DNA from: Chitinophagales bacterium
GTDB taxonomy: Bacteria > Bacteroidota > Bacteroidia > Chitinophagales > UBA2359
DNA: 33,878 bases
Assembly: GCA_016787295.1 (NCBI GenBank)
Contig: JAEUUX010000091.1
Location: 1-33,878, forward strand
Direction: 5' to 3'
Positions 1 to 7,534 of the stretch are shown here, one piece after another; positions within the stretch are counted from its first letter, which is position 1, and each line of letters starts with the position of its first letter. The translations under genes were made by a program, and so were the position numbers. The notes under the pieces are model-generated. The model worked only from the letters and a program-made list of their open reading frames with translations. It was not told where the DNA came from and ran no database searches.

Positions 1-345
1 AACCACCCAATAATCATAACCACCTTGGCTTGCTTCTGTTTGGTCTCCGAAAACGATAGAATTAGAATATCCTCCCAAAATATATCCACCATCTACGGTT
101 TGCTGAATACTAGTAAGCATATCATCATAATTTCCTCCAATAGTATTTTGCCATTCAATAGTACTAGTAGCAGATAATTTAACTATCCAGTAATCATAGT
201 AACTACTGGAACCTACTGCATTCTCTGTCTTATCACCCGAAATACTAGATTGCGAAGACCCTCCTAAAATATATCCTGCATCAGTAGTTTGTTGAATAGA
301 TTGCAAATAATCATTATTGCTTCCACCAATAGTATTTTGCGCGAT
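1..345 (-). repeat. Start of a second propeller-type repeat array in the subtilase
   Basis: After about 160 residues of PKD-like sequence, the same repeat restarts: one complete 189-bp unit (345-157, with the NAVGSSSYYDYW insertion also seen in the second unit of the first array) and a partial unit running off the edge. This suggests a second propeller downstream, outside the window. Confidence 0.85.
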
Positions 346-3300
346 AATCTCACTGGGAATACCGCAATTATTTAAATCGTTTAGTGTAATGTTTTTACAT
401 CTCGTAGTCATTCCACAATTATTTACAATCCCCTCTAAACAAACTTCATACGTCCCAACATTACTATAGATATGTTGAGTATTGGCACCACTATCATTGT
501 TACCATCTCCAAAATGCCAAACATAACTATTGGCACCAGAAGCCGAAAAATTGGCGGTCAAACCATCAGTGCTAATACTATATTCAACGAAGGGTTCAGT
601 AATAATAATCGTTTGGCTAAGGGTATCACTACATACCGCATTATTACCAATTAAGGTAATAGTATATTGTCCGCTTGTTTCAAAACTGTGGTTGAATTGC
701 ACATCATTACTCATAGGAATACCATCAATTAACCATTCGTAATGATTGGCATTTATGCTATAATTTAAGCAGGTAATCGTTTCTGATACGCAGGCATTGG
801 TAGGTATAGAAAAATCTGCATCTAAAGAATTAGTAATTGTATTAGTGGTTTTTAATACCCAATAATCGTAGTATCCTTGACACGTTTCTGTCTTGTCTCC
901 TAAGATATCCGAATCGGAATATCCACCCAACATATATCCACCATCAGTAGTTAATTGAATAGATCGAAGGTAGTCGTAATTATTTCCTTGAATGGTACGT
1001 TGCCATTGTATAGTACCAATAGGGGATATTTTAACTACCCAATAGTCATTAACTCCTTGTGTTACATCTGTCTTGTCACCTGATATTCCAGACGATGACG
1101 TACCTCCCAGTATGTACCCACCATCTATAGTTTGTTGAAAGGATGCTAAATAATCATTGTTGCTTCCTCCAATCGTATTTTGCCATTCAATAATACCTGT
1201 AGCCGATACTTTAACTACCCAATAATCATTAACTCCTTGTGATATTTCTGTCTTGTCACCTGATATACCAGAAGAAGAAGAGCCTCCCAAGATATAGCCA
1301 CCATCAGAAGTTTGTTGAATGGATTGGAAATAATCGTAGTTATTTCCGCCAATGGTATTTTGCCATTCAATAATACCTGTAGCCGATACTTTAACTACCC
1401 AATAATCATCATAACCTTGACTTGCTTCTGTCTTGTCACCTGAAATACCCGAAGTTGAATACCCTCCTAAAATGTATCCGCCATCGGCGGTTTGTTCAAT
1501 GGAGCGTAAATAATCATAATTGCTTCCTCCAATCGTATTTTGCCATTCACTTGAACCTGTGGCGGATAGTTTCACTACCCAATAATCAAAGGCTCCTTGT
1601 GCTACTTCTGTCTTGTCACCTGATATGCCAGACGATGACGTACCTCCCAGTATGTACCCCCCATCTACAGTTTGTTGAATGGATTCCAAATAATCGCTAC
1701 TACTTCCTCCAATCGTATTTTGCCATTCAATAGTACCCGTAGCAGATAATTTAACTATCCAGTAGTCATGGTAACTACTGGAACCTACTGCATTTTCTGT
1801 CTTATCGCCTGAAATATTTGACCTGGAATATCCTCCCAAAATATATCCACCATCAGCAGTCAGTTGTAGGTCGGTCAGACGATCCTCTCCACTTCCTCCA
1901 ATGGTTTTTTGGTTCTGTATGGTTCCATCTGCTGCCAATTTTACTATCCAATAATCAGTGCCTCCTTCATTATTGCCTGTTTTATCACCCGAAATATCGG
2001 AACTTGAACTACCACCCAAAATATATCCGCCATCATTAGTAGGACGAACAACCTCTAAATAATCACTGTAACTTCCACCAATAGTATTTTGCCATTCAAT
2101 AGGAGGAGCCGCATTACCACAATCAGTACTTAGGCTAACATTAATATCTTGGCAAGTTTGTAAGGTGTCGCAAACATTTTGAGCATTTAGACAGACGGTA
2201 TAGGTTCCCGCTGCGGTATAGGTATGTACCGCATTGCTATTGTTGCTCACGGGGCTATTGTCACCAAAGTTCCATGTATAAGTAACGCCTGTTGCCGCAG
2301 GCACAAAGAAAGCTGCGGAATAATTGTTACTATAATAGGTGAAATCGGCATCTAATGGTGCTACGCTATTGATAGTCTGATAGGTCGCATCGATGCAGTC
2401 ATTGTCTGTAGAAAAAAGTACTATGGTATGTGTGCCACCAGACGAAAAGTTATAGAGCAAGGGATTGGTGTATGTCGGAATAACCACCCCATCTACCGAC
2501 CATTGATAATTGCTGCCATTGGTGCTGGTATTGGTGAAAGTAATTTGGTCTCCTGAACAATTGGTAATAGAAGAAGCGATAAAAGTGGCATTATTGCTGC
2601 AACAATCAGCAATAGCTCGTGTTTTAAAGGCGTTTAAACGCCCACTCGTAGCGCAAATACCGTCAAAATTTGTTTGAACATCTACACTACTCAATAAATG
2701 GGTTTTCAAATCGGTATAACTTGGATGATTGCAATAAGACAAAGCCGCTACTCCTGTCACCAAAGCCGTAGCCAGAGAAGTGCCATTGAGCGAAGTGTAG
2801 GTATTGCCCGGTTTGGTGGTGTAAATATCTACTCCCGGTGCCAACAAATCAACATTATTGTACCCAAAACTCGAGAACGAGGCTAAATTGCCACTCACAC
2901 CACTTGCTCCCACACATACAATATTGTTAATCGGATAGTTGGCGGGATAAAAAGGATTGGTATCAATATTTACACTATTGTTACCCGAAGATGTTACAAA
3001 AAGTTGGTTGTGGGTAGCAGCATCTTGTATGGCATTCTGTAAAGCAACCGAAGCCCCTTCACCACCCCAGCTATTGTTGGTCATGGTGGCATTCATGGCA
3101 GTGGCATATCGCACCGCATCGGTGGCATTGGCAGTATAACCACCACCGTCGGAGTCTAAGTATTTGAGTGCCATCATTTTCACCGTCCAGCAAAGCCCAC
3201 TAATGCCTTGAGCGTTGTTGGCTTTGGCTCCAATGACACCTGCCATTCCTGTACCGTGTCCATTGTCGTCCATAGGGTTGTTGTCGTTGTTGACAAAGTC

Positions 3301-3966
3301 CCAACCAATAAAGTCGTCTTTATAGCCGTTGTTGTCGTTGTCGGTGCTGTCAATGTCACCAGGGTCAAATTGCCACACGCCCGCCACTAATTCGAGGACG
3401 TGTCCGTCACCATCTGCATCTTCGCCCATGTTTTGCCAGATATTGTCCACCAAATCGGCGTGTCGCCAATCGATACCAGAGTCAATAACACCCACCACCA
3501 CATCGTTACAGTCGTGGTTCATTGTCCAAGCGTCGGGAGCGTTGATGTGTTTGTTGGTGGGGTGAAACAATGACCACTGTTGGGCAAAACCGGGGTCGTT
3601 GGGTGTCGTTGCCATGTCGTAGCGATAGTTCGGCTCGGCAAACGCCAAATAAGGGTGCGGTTGTTCGCCAAAATGTTGGGCAATTGCCGCAGGGTCTGCC
3701 ATGCGTTGTTCGTTCAGGTACAACACATCGGGCAAGGCAACGACATATAAATTCGGGTTGTGCGTGGGGCTTATTTTGCCTACTTGTCCTTGCAACAATT
3801 CAGCGATGGTAGCTTCTGCTTGTTCGGTAGCAATAGCTTTGTTGAGTTGCAACACCAATTGATGGGGTGCATACTGTTTGTTGGGTGCGTTTTGTGCCAA
3901 AGCAACAAAAGCCATGAAAAAATAGCCGCAAATGGCAACTATGCGAAGCGGGGTAAGGCATTTCAT
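1..3966 (-). CDS. Secreted subtilisin-like (S8) serine protease with PKD domains and beta-propeller arrays, C-terminally cut by the window edge
   Basis: The frame is open from ATG at 3966 to base 1 (1,322 codons), so the C-terminus lies outside the window. Residues 1-24 look like a Sec signal peptide (hydrophobic core, ending ALAQ), followed by a propeptide-like stretch. The S8 catalytic triad is readable: Asp162 in VIDSGIDW, His237 in NGHGTGMAG and Ser397 in NGTSLATA; SSGNN carries the likely oxyanion Asn. After the protease come two PKD-like domains (about 2620-2120), seven propeller-type repeats (2097-829), two further PKD-like domains (828-346) and a second repeat array. Family knowledge: such Bacteroidota subtilases usually end in a T9SS sorting domain, which would be beyond base 1. 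The predicted role is an extracellular or surface protease; the substrate is unknown. The start is supported by the signal peptide and by a TAACTTTG element 25 bases upstream. The protease assignment is firm; the export route is inferred. Confidence 0.93.
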   Translation of the reverse strand, partial: MKCLTPLRIVAICGYFFMAFVALAQNAPNKQYAPHQLVLQLNKAIATEQAEATIAELLQGQVGKISPTHNPNLYVVALPDVLYLNEQRMADPAAIAQHFGEQPHPYLAFAEPNYRYDMATTPNDPGFAQQWSLFHPTNKHINAPDAWTMNHDCNDVVVGVIDSGIDWRHADLVDNIWQNMGEDADGDGHVLELVAGVWQFDPGDIDSTDNDNNGYKDDFIGWDFVNNDNNPMDDNGHGTGMAGVIGAKANNAQGISGLCWTVKMMALKYLDSDGGGYTANATDAVRYATAMNATMTNNSWGGEGASVALQNAIQDAATHNQLFVTSSGNNSVNIDTNPFYPANYPINNIVCVGASGVSGNLASFSSFGYNNVDLLAPGVDIYTTKPGNTYTSLNGTSLATALVTGVAALSYCNHPSYTDLKTHLLSSVDVQTNFDGICATSGRLNAFKTRAIADCCSNNATFIASSITNCSGDQITFTNTSTNGSNYQWSVDGVVIPTYTNPLLYNFSSGGTHTIVLFSTDNDCIDATYQTINSVAPLDADFTYYSNNYSAAFFVPAATGVTYTWNFGDNSPVSNNSNAVHTYTAAGTYTVCLNAQNVCDTLQTCQDINVSLSTDCGNAAPPIEWQNTIGGSYSDYLEVVRPTNDGGYILGGSSSSDISGDKTGNNEGGTDYWIVKLAADGTIQNQKTIGGSGEDRLTDLQLTADGGYILGGYSRSNISGDKTENAVGSSSYHDYWIVKLSATGTIEWQNTIGGSSSDYLESIQQTVDGGYILGGTSSSGISGDKTEVAQGAFDYWVVKLSATGSSEWQNTIGGSNYDYLRSIEQTADGGYILGGYSTSGISGDKTEASQGYDDYWVVKVSATGIIEWQNTIGGNNYDYFQSIQQTSDGGYILGGSSSSGISGDKTEISQGVNDYWVVKVSATGIIEWQNTIGGSNNDYLASFQQTIDGGYILGGTSSSGISGDKTDVTQGVNDYWVVKISPIGTIQWQRTIQGNNYDYLRSIQLTTDGGYMLGGYSDSDILGDKTETCQGYYDYWVLKTTNTITNSLDADFSIPTNACVSETITCLNYSINANHYEWLIDGIPMSNDVQFNHSFETSGQYTITLIGNNAVCSDTLSQTIIITEPFVEYSISTDGLTANFSASGANSYVWHFGDGNNDSGANTQHIYSNVGTYEVCLEGIVNNCGMTTRCKNITLNDLNNCGIPSEIIAQNTIGGSNNDYLQSIQQTTDAGYILGGSSQSSISGDKTENAVGSSSYYDYWIVKLSATSTIEWQNTIGGNYDDMLTSIQQTVDGGYILGGYSNSIVFGDQTEASQGGYDYWVV
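829..2097 (-). repeat. Seven 60-residue beta-propeller-type repeats inside the subtilase
   Basis: Seven consecutive units follow the pattern WQNTIGGSNYDYL...QTxDGGYILGG...SGDKTE...DYWVVKLSATG. The period is 180 bp. One unit, the second in protein order, has three extra residues, so the array spans 1,269 bp (7 x 180 + 9). Seven blades is the right number for one closed beta-propeller. The GG-x-DYG/DGGYI-type core resembles SBBP-like propeller repeats, but the fold is inferred. Neighbouring units are also similar at DNA level, which fits internal duplication. Confidence 0.9.
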
Positions 3967-3990
3967 AATATAAGAGGGTTTTTACAAGCA

Positions 3991-3998
3991 CAAAGTTA
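3991..3998 (-). promoter_or_regulatory. TAACTTTG -7 element of the subtilase gene
   Basis: On the minus strand TAACTTTG matches the Bacteroidota -7 consensus TAnnTTTG and lies 25 bases before the ATG. No clear TTTG at -33 was found, so this is a moderate call. A second TAACTTTG on the same strand (4193-4200) lies about 230 bases before the start and could be an alternative. Confidence 0.5.
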
Positions 3999-4226
3999 TG
4001 TTTTTTTTCGTTTCTGTAGCGCATTGGGCAACAAAAATAAACATTATTTTTTTGCGTATCTTTATAGAGCTTAGTTTTCAACACCTTTCCAATGTATTTT
4101 GTAGTATCGATTAATTGCCTTTTGCAATGACAAATAAATGACACAAACGCATTGTCCTGTCATACAGAAACCAAATAATCACAATATAGCCACAAAGTTA
4201 AGGTTTTTTGTCTCAAAATTTGGCTT

Positions 4227-4256
4227 TTTGCCAAAAATATCCCAATTTTGCCTTTG
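4227..4256 (+). promoter_or_regulatory. Promoter-like pair reading into the 42-bp tandem array
   Basis: TTTG at 4227-4230 is followed after 18 bases by TGCCTTTG (4249-4256). This differs from TAnnTTTG by one base. If used, transcription would begin just before the repeat array at 4284. No ATG follows before the repeats. The call is weak. Confidence 0.3.
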
Positions 4257-4283
4257 TATTGTCCATTTTTTAGCAAAATCATC

Positions 4284-4661
4284 GGACTAAAGAAAAACTT
4301 TAGGGGTATTTCTTCGGAAGAAAGGGGTCTAAAGAAAAACTTTAGGGGTATTTCTTCGGAAGAAAGGGGTCTAAAGGAAAACTTTAGGGGTGTTTCTTCG
4401 GGAGAAAGGGGTCTAAAGAAAAACTTCAGGGGTGTTTCTTCGGGAGAAAGGGGTCTAAAGAAAAACTTCAGGGGTGTTTCTTCGGGAGAAAGGGGTCTAA
4501 AGGAAAACTTTAGGGGTGTTTCTTCGGGAGAAAGGGGTCTAAAGGAAAACTTTAGGGGTGTTTCTTCGGAAGAAAGGGGTCTAAAGGAAAACTTCAGGGG
4601 TGTTTCTTCGGGAGAAATCGGACTAAAGGAAAACTTCAGGGGTGTTTCTTTGACAGTAATT
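4284..4661 (+). repeat. 42-bp tandem repeat array, eight full units plus one degenerate unit
   Basis: Units start at 4284, 4326, 4368, 4410, 4452, 4494, 4536, 4578 and 4620. The last loses similarity after about 32 bases. A typical unit begins GGTCTAAAG, continues through CTTTAGGGGT and ends TTTCTTCGG(A/G)AGAAAGG. Differences between units are almost all at four positions, each with two alternative bases that differ by a transition. The plus strand is open across the array (14-residue unit GLKENFRGVSSGER; frame 4248-4664, but only a TTG start). One minus-strand frame is open too (unit PLSPEETPLKFSFR), so open frames alone do not show coding. The sequence can fold as CTAAAG-loop-CTTTAG and TTTCTT-loop-AAGAAA in several units. 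There are no unique spacers, so it is not CRISPR. It lies between the start of the subtilase and the end of a peroxidase gene. Confidence 0.95.
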
Positions 4662-4695
4662 TGACTAAAATCAAAGTTTTTGCACCCCCAAAAGC

Positions 4696-4732
4696 ATAAA
4701 GGCTAATGGTTGTTGATGCCATTAGCCTTTAT
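4696..4732 (-). terminator. Intrinsic terminator downstream of the MauG-like gene
   Basis: A perfect 14-bp inverted repeat (ATAAAGGCTAATGG at 4696-4709, CCATTAGCCTTTAT at 4719-4732) with a 9-base loop lies 23 bases past the stop at 4755. The U-tract on the minus strand is short, so termination may be helped by stem strength. It could also stop transcripts coming from the repeat array. Confidence 0.75.
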
Positions 4733-4754
4733 CATTTGCTTGAGTAGTGTTTTT

Positions 4755-6125
4755 TTATGGAATGATTTGCGTTACCTGAATAGTACCCGTCGTGCCACCT
4801 GTCCAACGCACTGTGCAGTTGGTGTCGTTGGCACCGCAACCCGAAACAAGGACATAACTTCCCACAATATTCCACAAATAAGTCGTGCCTGCTTCGTTGG
4901 GAGTGATGCTATAGGTAATAGGTTCGTTGACACAAACCTCGCTTTGTCCAACAATGGCAGGAACGCAAGTATTCAAGCAAAAAGGATTGCTCCAGCGTTC
5001 GTCTGTGGTAATGGTGGTATCGGTGAGGGTTTGTAGGAATGCCACTAATGCTTGTTTTTCGGTGGGTGTATAATGAATAATTCGCGGCGGGCAAGTGTTG
5101 CAAGGATTATTGTTGGGGTCAACGGTTCCCGGTAAAATTTCTCGCAAGAAACCCGATAGATTAGGGTGAGCTTTGATGGAGTCGCTATAAAAATCGACCA
5201 CTTCTTCCAAAGTATTGAAACGTCCATCGTGCATATAAGGCGGCGTAAGTGCTACATTGATGAGCGAAGGCACGCTGAATTGTCCGTTTTTATTGGTATT
5301 TCCTGTGACAGCCCCCACACCATTATCGGCATACACCAAATCTAAGCCAATGTTCTTTGTTCCTTGCTGTACCATGACGTTGCGGGTGTGGCAGGCTTGA
5401 CAATTGCCACGATATTCGTCCATAAACAAATCTTTACCCAAATTTTCTTGCGCTGTAAAATTGGCAAAAGGTGTGGTAGCGGGATTGCCGTTGGTGGCAT
5501 TGACACCTTCTCTGAATTTTGACCCAAAAGTGTTCATGCTGCGCACAAATTGCGCTAAGGCACGAGCAATTTTGTCGGGTGTAACGTCGGGTGTGCCAAA
5601 GGCATTTTGGAATAAAGATGGATAAAACGATTTGGCAGCTATGCGACTGACCAAAGTGTCTAAGCTTAAACCCATTTCTATTGGGTCTTGAATAGGCATT
5701 AGGGCTTGTGCCTCCAAAGATGGGGCGCGGTTGTCCCAAAAGAAAGCGGCATCTTTCTGGAAACGCGCATGTATCAAACCCATCGAGTTGCGTGTGCCTA
5801 ATTGTCCGTTGAAGCCAACACTGAAGCGTGCGGTATCGCTAAACGAAAATTGTTGTATGTGGCAAGAGGCACACGAAACGGTGTGATTTTGCGATAAATC
5901 TTCGTCATAAAACAGCACCCTTCCGAGTGTAGCACCCGCATCGGTTGTTGGGTTGGCAGTGGGCATATTGTCCATTTCTGTAAGGTTGTTCACAATGTCA
6001 GATGGAAAGACAATGTTGGCATAATTTAATAAAGTGGCGGGTAATTGGATACACCCATAGTCTATGAGTTCGAAAGCCGTTAAGGTCAAACAAAGACAAC
6101 TTAAAATCCATAGTTTTTTGTTCAT
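4755..6125 (-). CDS. Di-heme cytochrome c peroxidase (MauG/CcpA family) with C-terminal PKD-like domain
   Basis: A protein of 456 residues. A hydrophobic N-terminus (residues 5-19) suggests export. Two c-type heme motifs are visible, CASCH (85-89) and CQACH (242-246), with family landmarks LGRVLFYDEDLS, FWDNRAPSLEAQA (129-141) and PYMHDGRFNTLEEVVDFY (296-313). Known family members reduce hydrogen peroxide or oxidise protein substrates in the periplasm. After the catalytic part (about residue 380) comes a Cys-rich linker and a PKD-like domain (VCVNEPITYSI...YLWNI...GTIQVTQ). The protein then stops without the T9SS sorting domain that often follows such tails. A terminator follows the stop, and no TAnnTTTG was found in the 173 bases upstream. 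A second, differently built di-heme peroxidase lies at 13254-14624. Confidence 0.9.
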   Translation of the reverse strand: MNKKLWILSCLCLTLTAFELIDYGCIQLPATLLNYANIVFPSDIVNNLTEMDNMPTANPTTDAGATLGRVLFYDEDLSQNHTVSCASCHIQQFSFSDTARFSVGFNGQLGTRNSMGLIHARFQKDAAFFWDNRAPSLEAQALMPIQDPIEMGLSLDTLVSRIAAKSFYPSLFQNAFGTPDVTPDKIARALAQFVRSMNTFGSKFREGVNATNGNPATTPFANFTAQENLGKDLFMDEYRGNCQACHTRNVMVQQGTKNIGLDLVYADNGVGAVTGNTNKNGQFSVPSLINVALTPPYMHDGRFNTLEEVVDFYSDSIKAHPNLSGFLREILPGTVDPNNNPCNTCPPRIIHYTPTEKQALVAFLQTLTDTTITTDERWSNPFCLNTCVPAIVGQSEVCVNEPITYSITPNEAGTTYLWNIVGSYVLVSGCGANDTNCTVRWTGGTTGTIQVTQIIP

Positions 6126-6240
6126 GTAAAAGTGTTTTTGTTGTGTTAGACCAATGAGATGTTTTTTTTATTTTGTCTCTATCCTCAAAAAATAAGAATA
6201 TTGCTTTTCGATGTAGCACAACTAACAACCAAATCTCACT

Positions 6241-6275
6241 TTTGTAACAATATCTGCCAAAAAGTGGTATCTTTG
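6241..6275 (+). promoter_or_regulatory. Promoter of xerD
   Basis: TTTG (6241-6244) and TATCTTTG (6268-6275) are 23 bases apart, matching the Bacteroidota -33/-7 pattern. The ATG follows 23 bases after the -7 element, giving a very short leader. Confidence 0.75.
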
Positions 6276-6298
6276 TCCCTCAAAAAAGCATTAAAACT

Positions 6299-7228
6299 AT
6301 GTATGGAGATGTTTTAGAAGGTTTATTGAAAGATTTTACGGCATTTTTGAGCCTCGAACGTTCTTTGTCCGACAATTCTATAGCGGCTTATACGGCTGAT
6401 GTTCGCAAATTTTTTGATTATTTAGAAAAAAATACGACTATTACAGCCATAGCAGGCATTGATTCTGTGGTAGCAGAGGCATTTTTGTTGCACCTGAACG
6501 ATTTGGGGATAGCTGCCAATTCGCAAGCACGTACTTTGTCGGGTTTGAAAACATTTTACAAATTTTTGTTGGTGGAAGAATTGATTGCTAATAACCCTTT
6601 GCAGTTGGTTGAAACGCCCAGATTGCAACGCAAAATTCCTGAAGTATTGAGTGTCGCGGAAATTGAGGCTATCTTCAAAGCCATCGACCACAGTACGCCC
6701 GAAGGTATGCGCAACCGTGCTATTGTTGAGGTGTTGTATGGGAGCGGCTTGCGGGTGTCGGAGCTGATTAATATCCAATTGTCTAATCTTTTTTTGGATA
6801 TTGGCTTTATTCGGATTATTGGTAAGGGCAATAAGGAGCGTTTGGCACCGATTAATCCGTCTGCTATTCAGCAAGTTAAATGGTATTGCAGCACCATTCG
6901 TCCGCAAATGCCAATACAAAAAGATTCGACCGATATTTTGTTTCTCAATAGGCGCGGACATGGCTTGACGCGTGTGATGGTGTTTTATATTGTGCGTGAG
7001 GCAGCTCGAGCGGCGGGTATCACCAAAACGGTCAGTCCTCATGCTTTTCGTCATTCTTTTGCGACGCATCTTTATGATGGTGGTGCTGATTTGAGAGCCA
7101 TACAAGCTTTGTTGGGGCATGAATCTATTACAACTACCGAAATTTATACCAAAGTAGATAGCCAATATTTGCGCGACACTGTTTTGCGTTTTCACCCACG
7201 CAGCCAATATCATATACCGCGCCGATGA
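6299..7228 (+). CDS. xerD: Site-specific tyrosine recombinase XerD
   Basis: 309 residues, the usual length of XerC/XerD. The N-terminal SAM-like DNA-binding domain (about 8-95) begins FLSLERSLSDNSIAAYTADV. The catalytic domain shows the full set: Arg152 (GSGLRVSEL), Lys176 (GKGNKERLAPI), His248 and Arg251 (HAFRHSFATH), His274 (LLGHESITTT) and nucleophile Tyr283 (TEIYTKV). FLNRRGHGLTRVM and the FHPRS ending are typical of XerD in Bacteroidota rather than a phage integrase. Its known role is to resolve chromosome dimers at dif together with a partner recombinase. It is monocistronic, with its own promoter and a strong terminator. No dif site was recognised nearby. Confidence 0.93.
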   Translation: MYGDVLEGLLKDFTAFLSLERSLSDNSIAAYTADVRKFFDYLEKNTTITAIAGIDSVVAEAFLLHLNDLGIAANSQARTLSGLKTFYKFLLVEELIANNPLQLVETPRLQRKIPEVLSVAEIEAIFKAIDHSTPEGMRNRAIVEVLYGSGLRVSELINIQLSNLFLDIGFIRIIGKGNKERLAPINPSAIQQVKWYCSTIRPQMPIQKDSTDILFLNRRGHGLTRVMVFYIVREAARAAGITKTVSPHAFRHSFATHLYDGGADLRAIQALLGHESITTTEIYTKVDSQYLRDTVLRFHPRSQYHIPRR

Positions 7229-7237
7229 TGAACATAA

Positions 7238-7273
7238 AAAAATCTCGATAAGCTGTTGCCTATCGAGATTTTT
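7238..7273 (+). terminator. Intrinsic terminator of xerD
   Basis: A perfect 13-bp stem (AAAAATCTCGATA at 7238-7250, TATCGAGATTTTT at 7261-7273) with a 10-base loop is followed by a run of T (7275-7280). It begins 10 bases after the xerD stop. Confidence 0.88.
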
Positions 7274-7322
7274 ATTTTTTGTTGTTGAGATGATATTGTG
7301 TTGTTATTGGATATGGAGGCAA

Positions 7323-7470
7323 GGGCGTTAGCCCGCCGCCCCGAAGGAGTTGTGGACAAGCGTTCGAGTGGCGAAGCGCGTTAGGGATTGTAGGGGCAGC
7401 CGTTAGGCTGGTGCTTGCACCGAAGCGGTAGCGAAGCCCCGTAAAGCCCGACCCCAACGGGGAAACGCCC
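7323..7470. repeat. GC-rich structured intergenic element, probably a dispersed repeat or structured RNA
   Basis: About 148 bases of strikingly GC-rich sequence in an AT-rich intergenic gap, with several nested inverted repeats. The ends can pair (GGGCGTT 7323-7329 with AACGCCC 7464-7470), or the left end can fold locally as GGGC-GTTA-GCCC. Inside, GGGGC (7393-7397) and GCCCC (7436-7440) enclose AGCC-GTTA-GGCT (7398-7409) and GGTGC-TT-GCACC (7410-7421). CCCC at 7452-7455 faces GGGG at 7459-7462. There is no convincing coding frame. The composition and multi-stem layout resemble dispersed intergenic repeats known from some Bacteroidota, but only one copy is in this window, so repeat status is inferred. 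Confidence 0.6.
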
Positions 7471-7534
7471 AGAAAAGAATAAAAATAAATGCTTGTTTGA
7501 TAATTTGTGTGTTGTTGGGCAGTAGGTATTTTTT

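Noticed and set aside
4284-4661. CRISPR array
   Set aside because: Units are contiguous 42-bp repeats with no unique spacers and no cas genes nearby.
4248-4664. 138-residue repeat-protein gene
   Set aside because: It has only a TTG start, lying one base before the promoter-like element at 4249, and the other strand is equally open. Kept as a repeat, not called as a CDS.
6422-7213. 263-residue minus-strand frame opposite xerD
   Set aside because: A shadow of a clearly conserved gene on the plus strand.
6126-7322. dif site near xerD
   Set aside because: No dif-like pair of recombinase-binding arms was recognised by eye; xerD is often far from dif.
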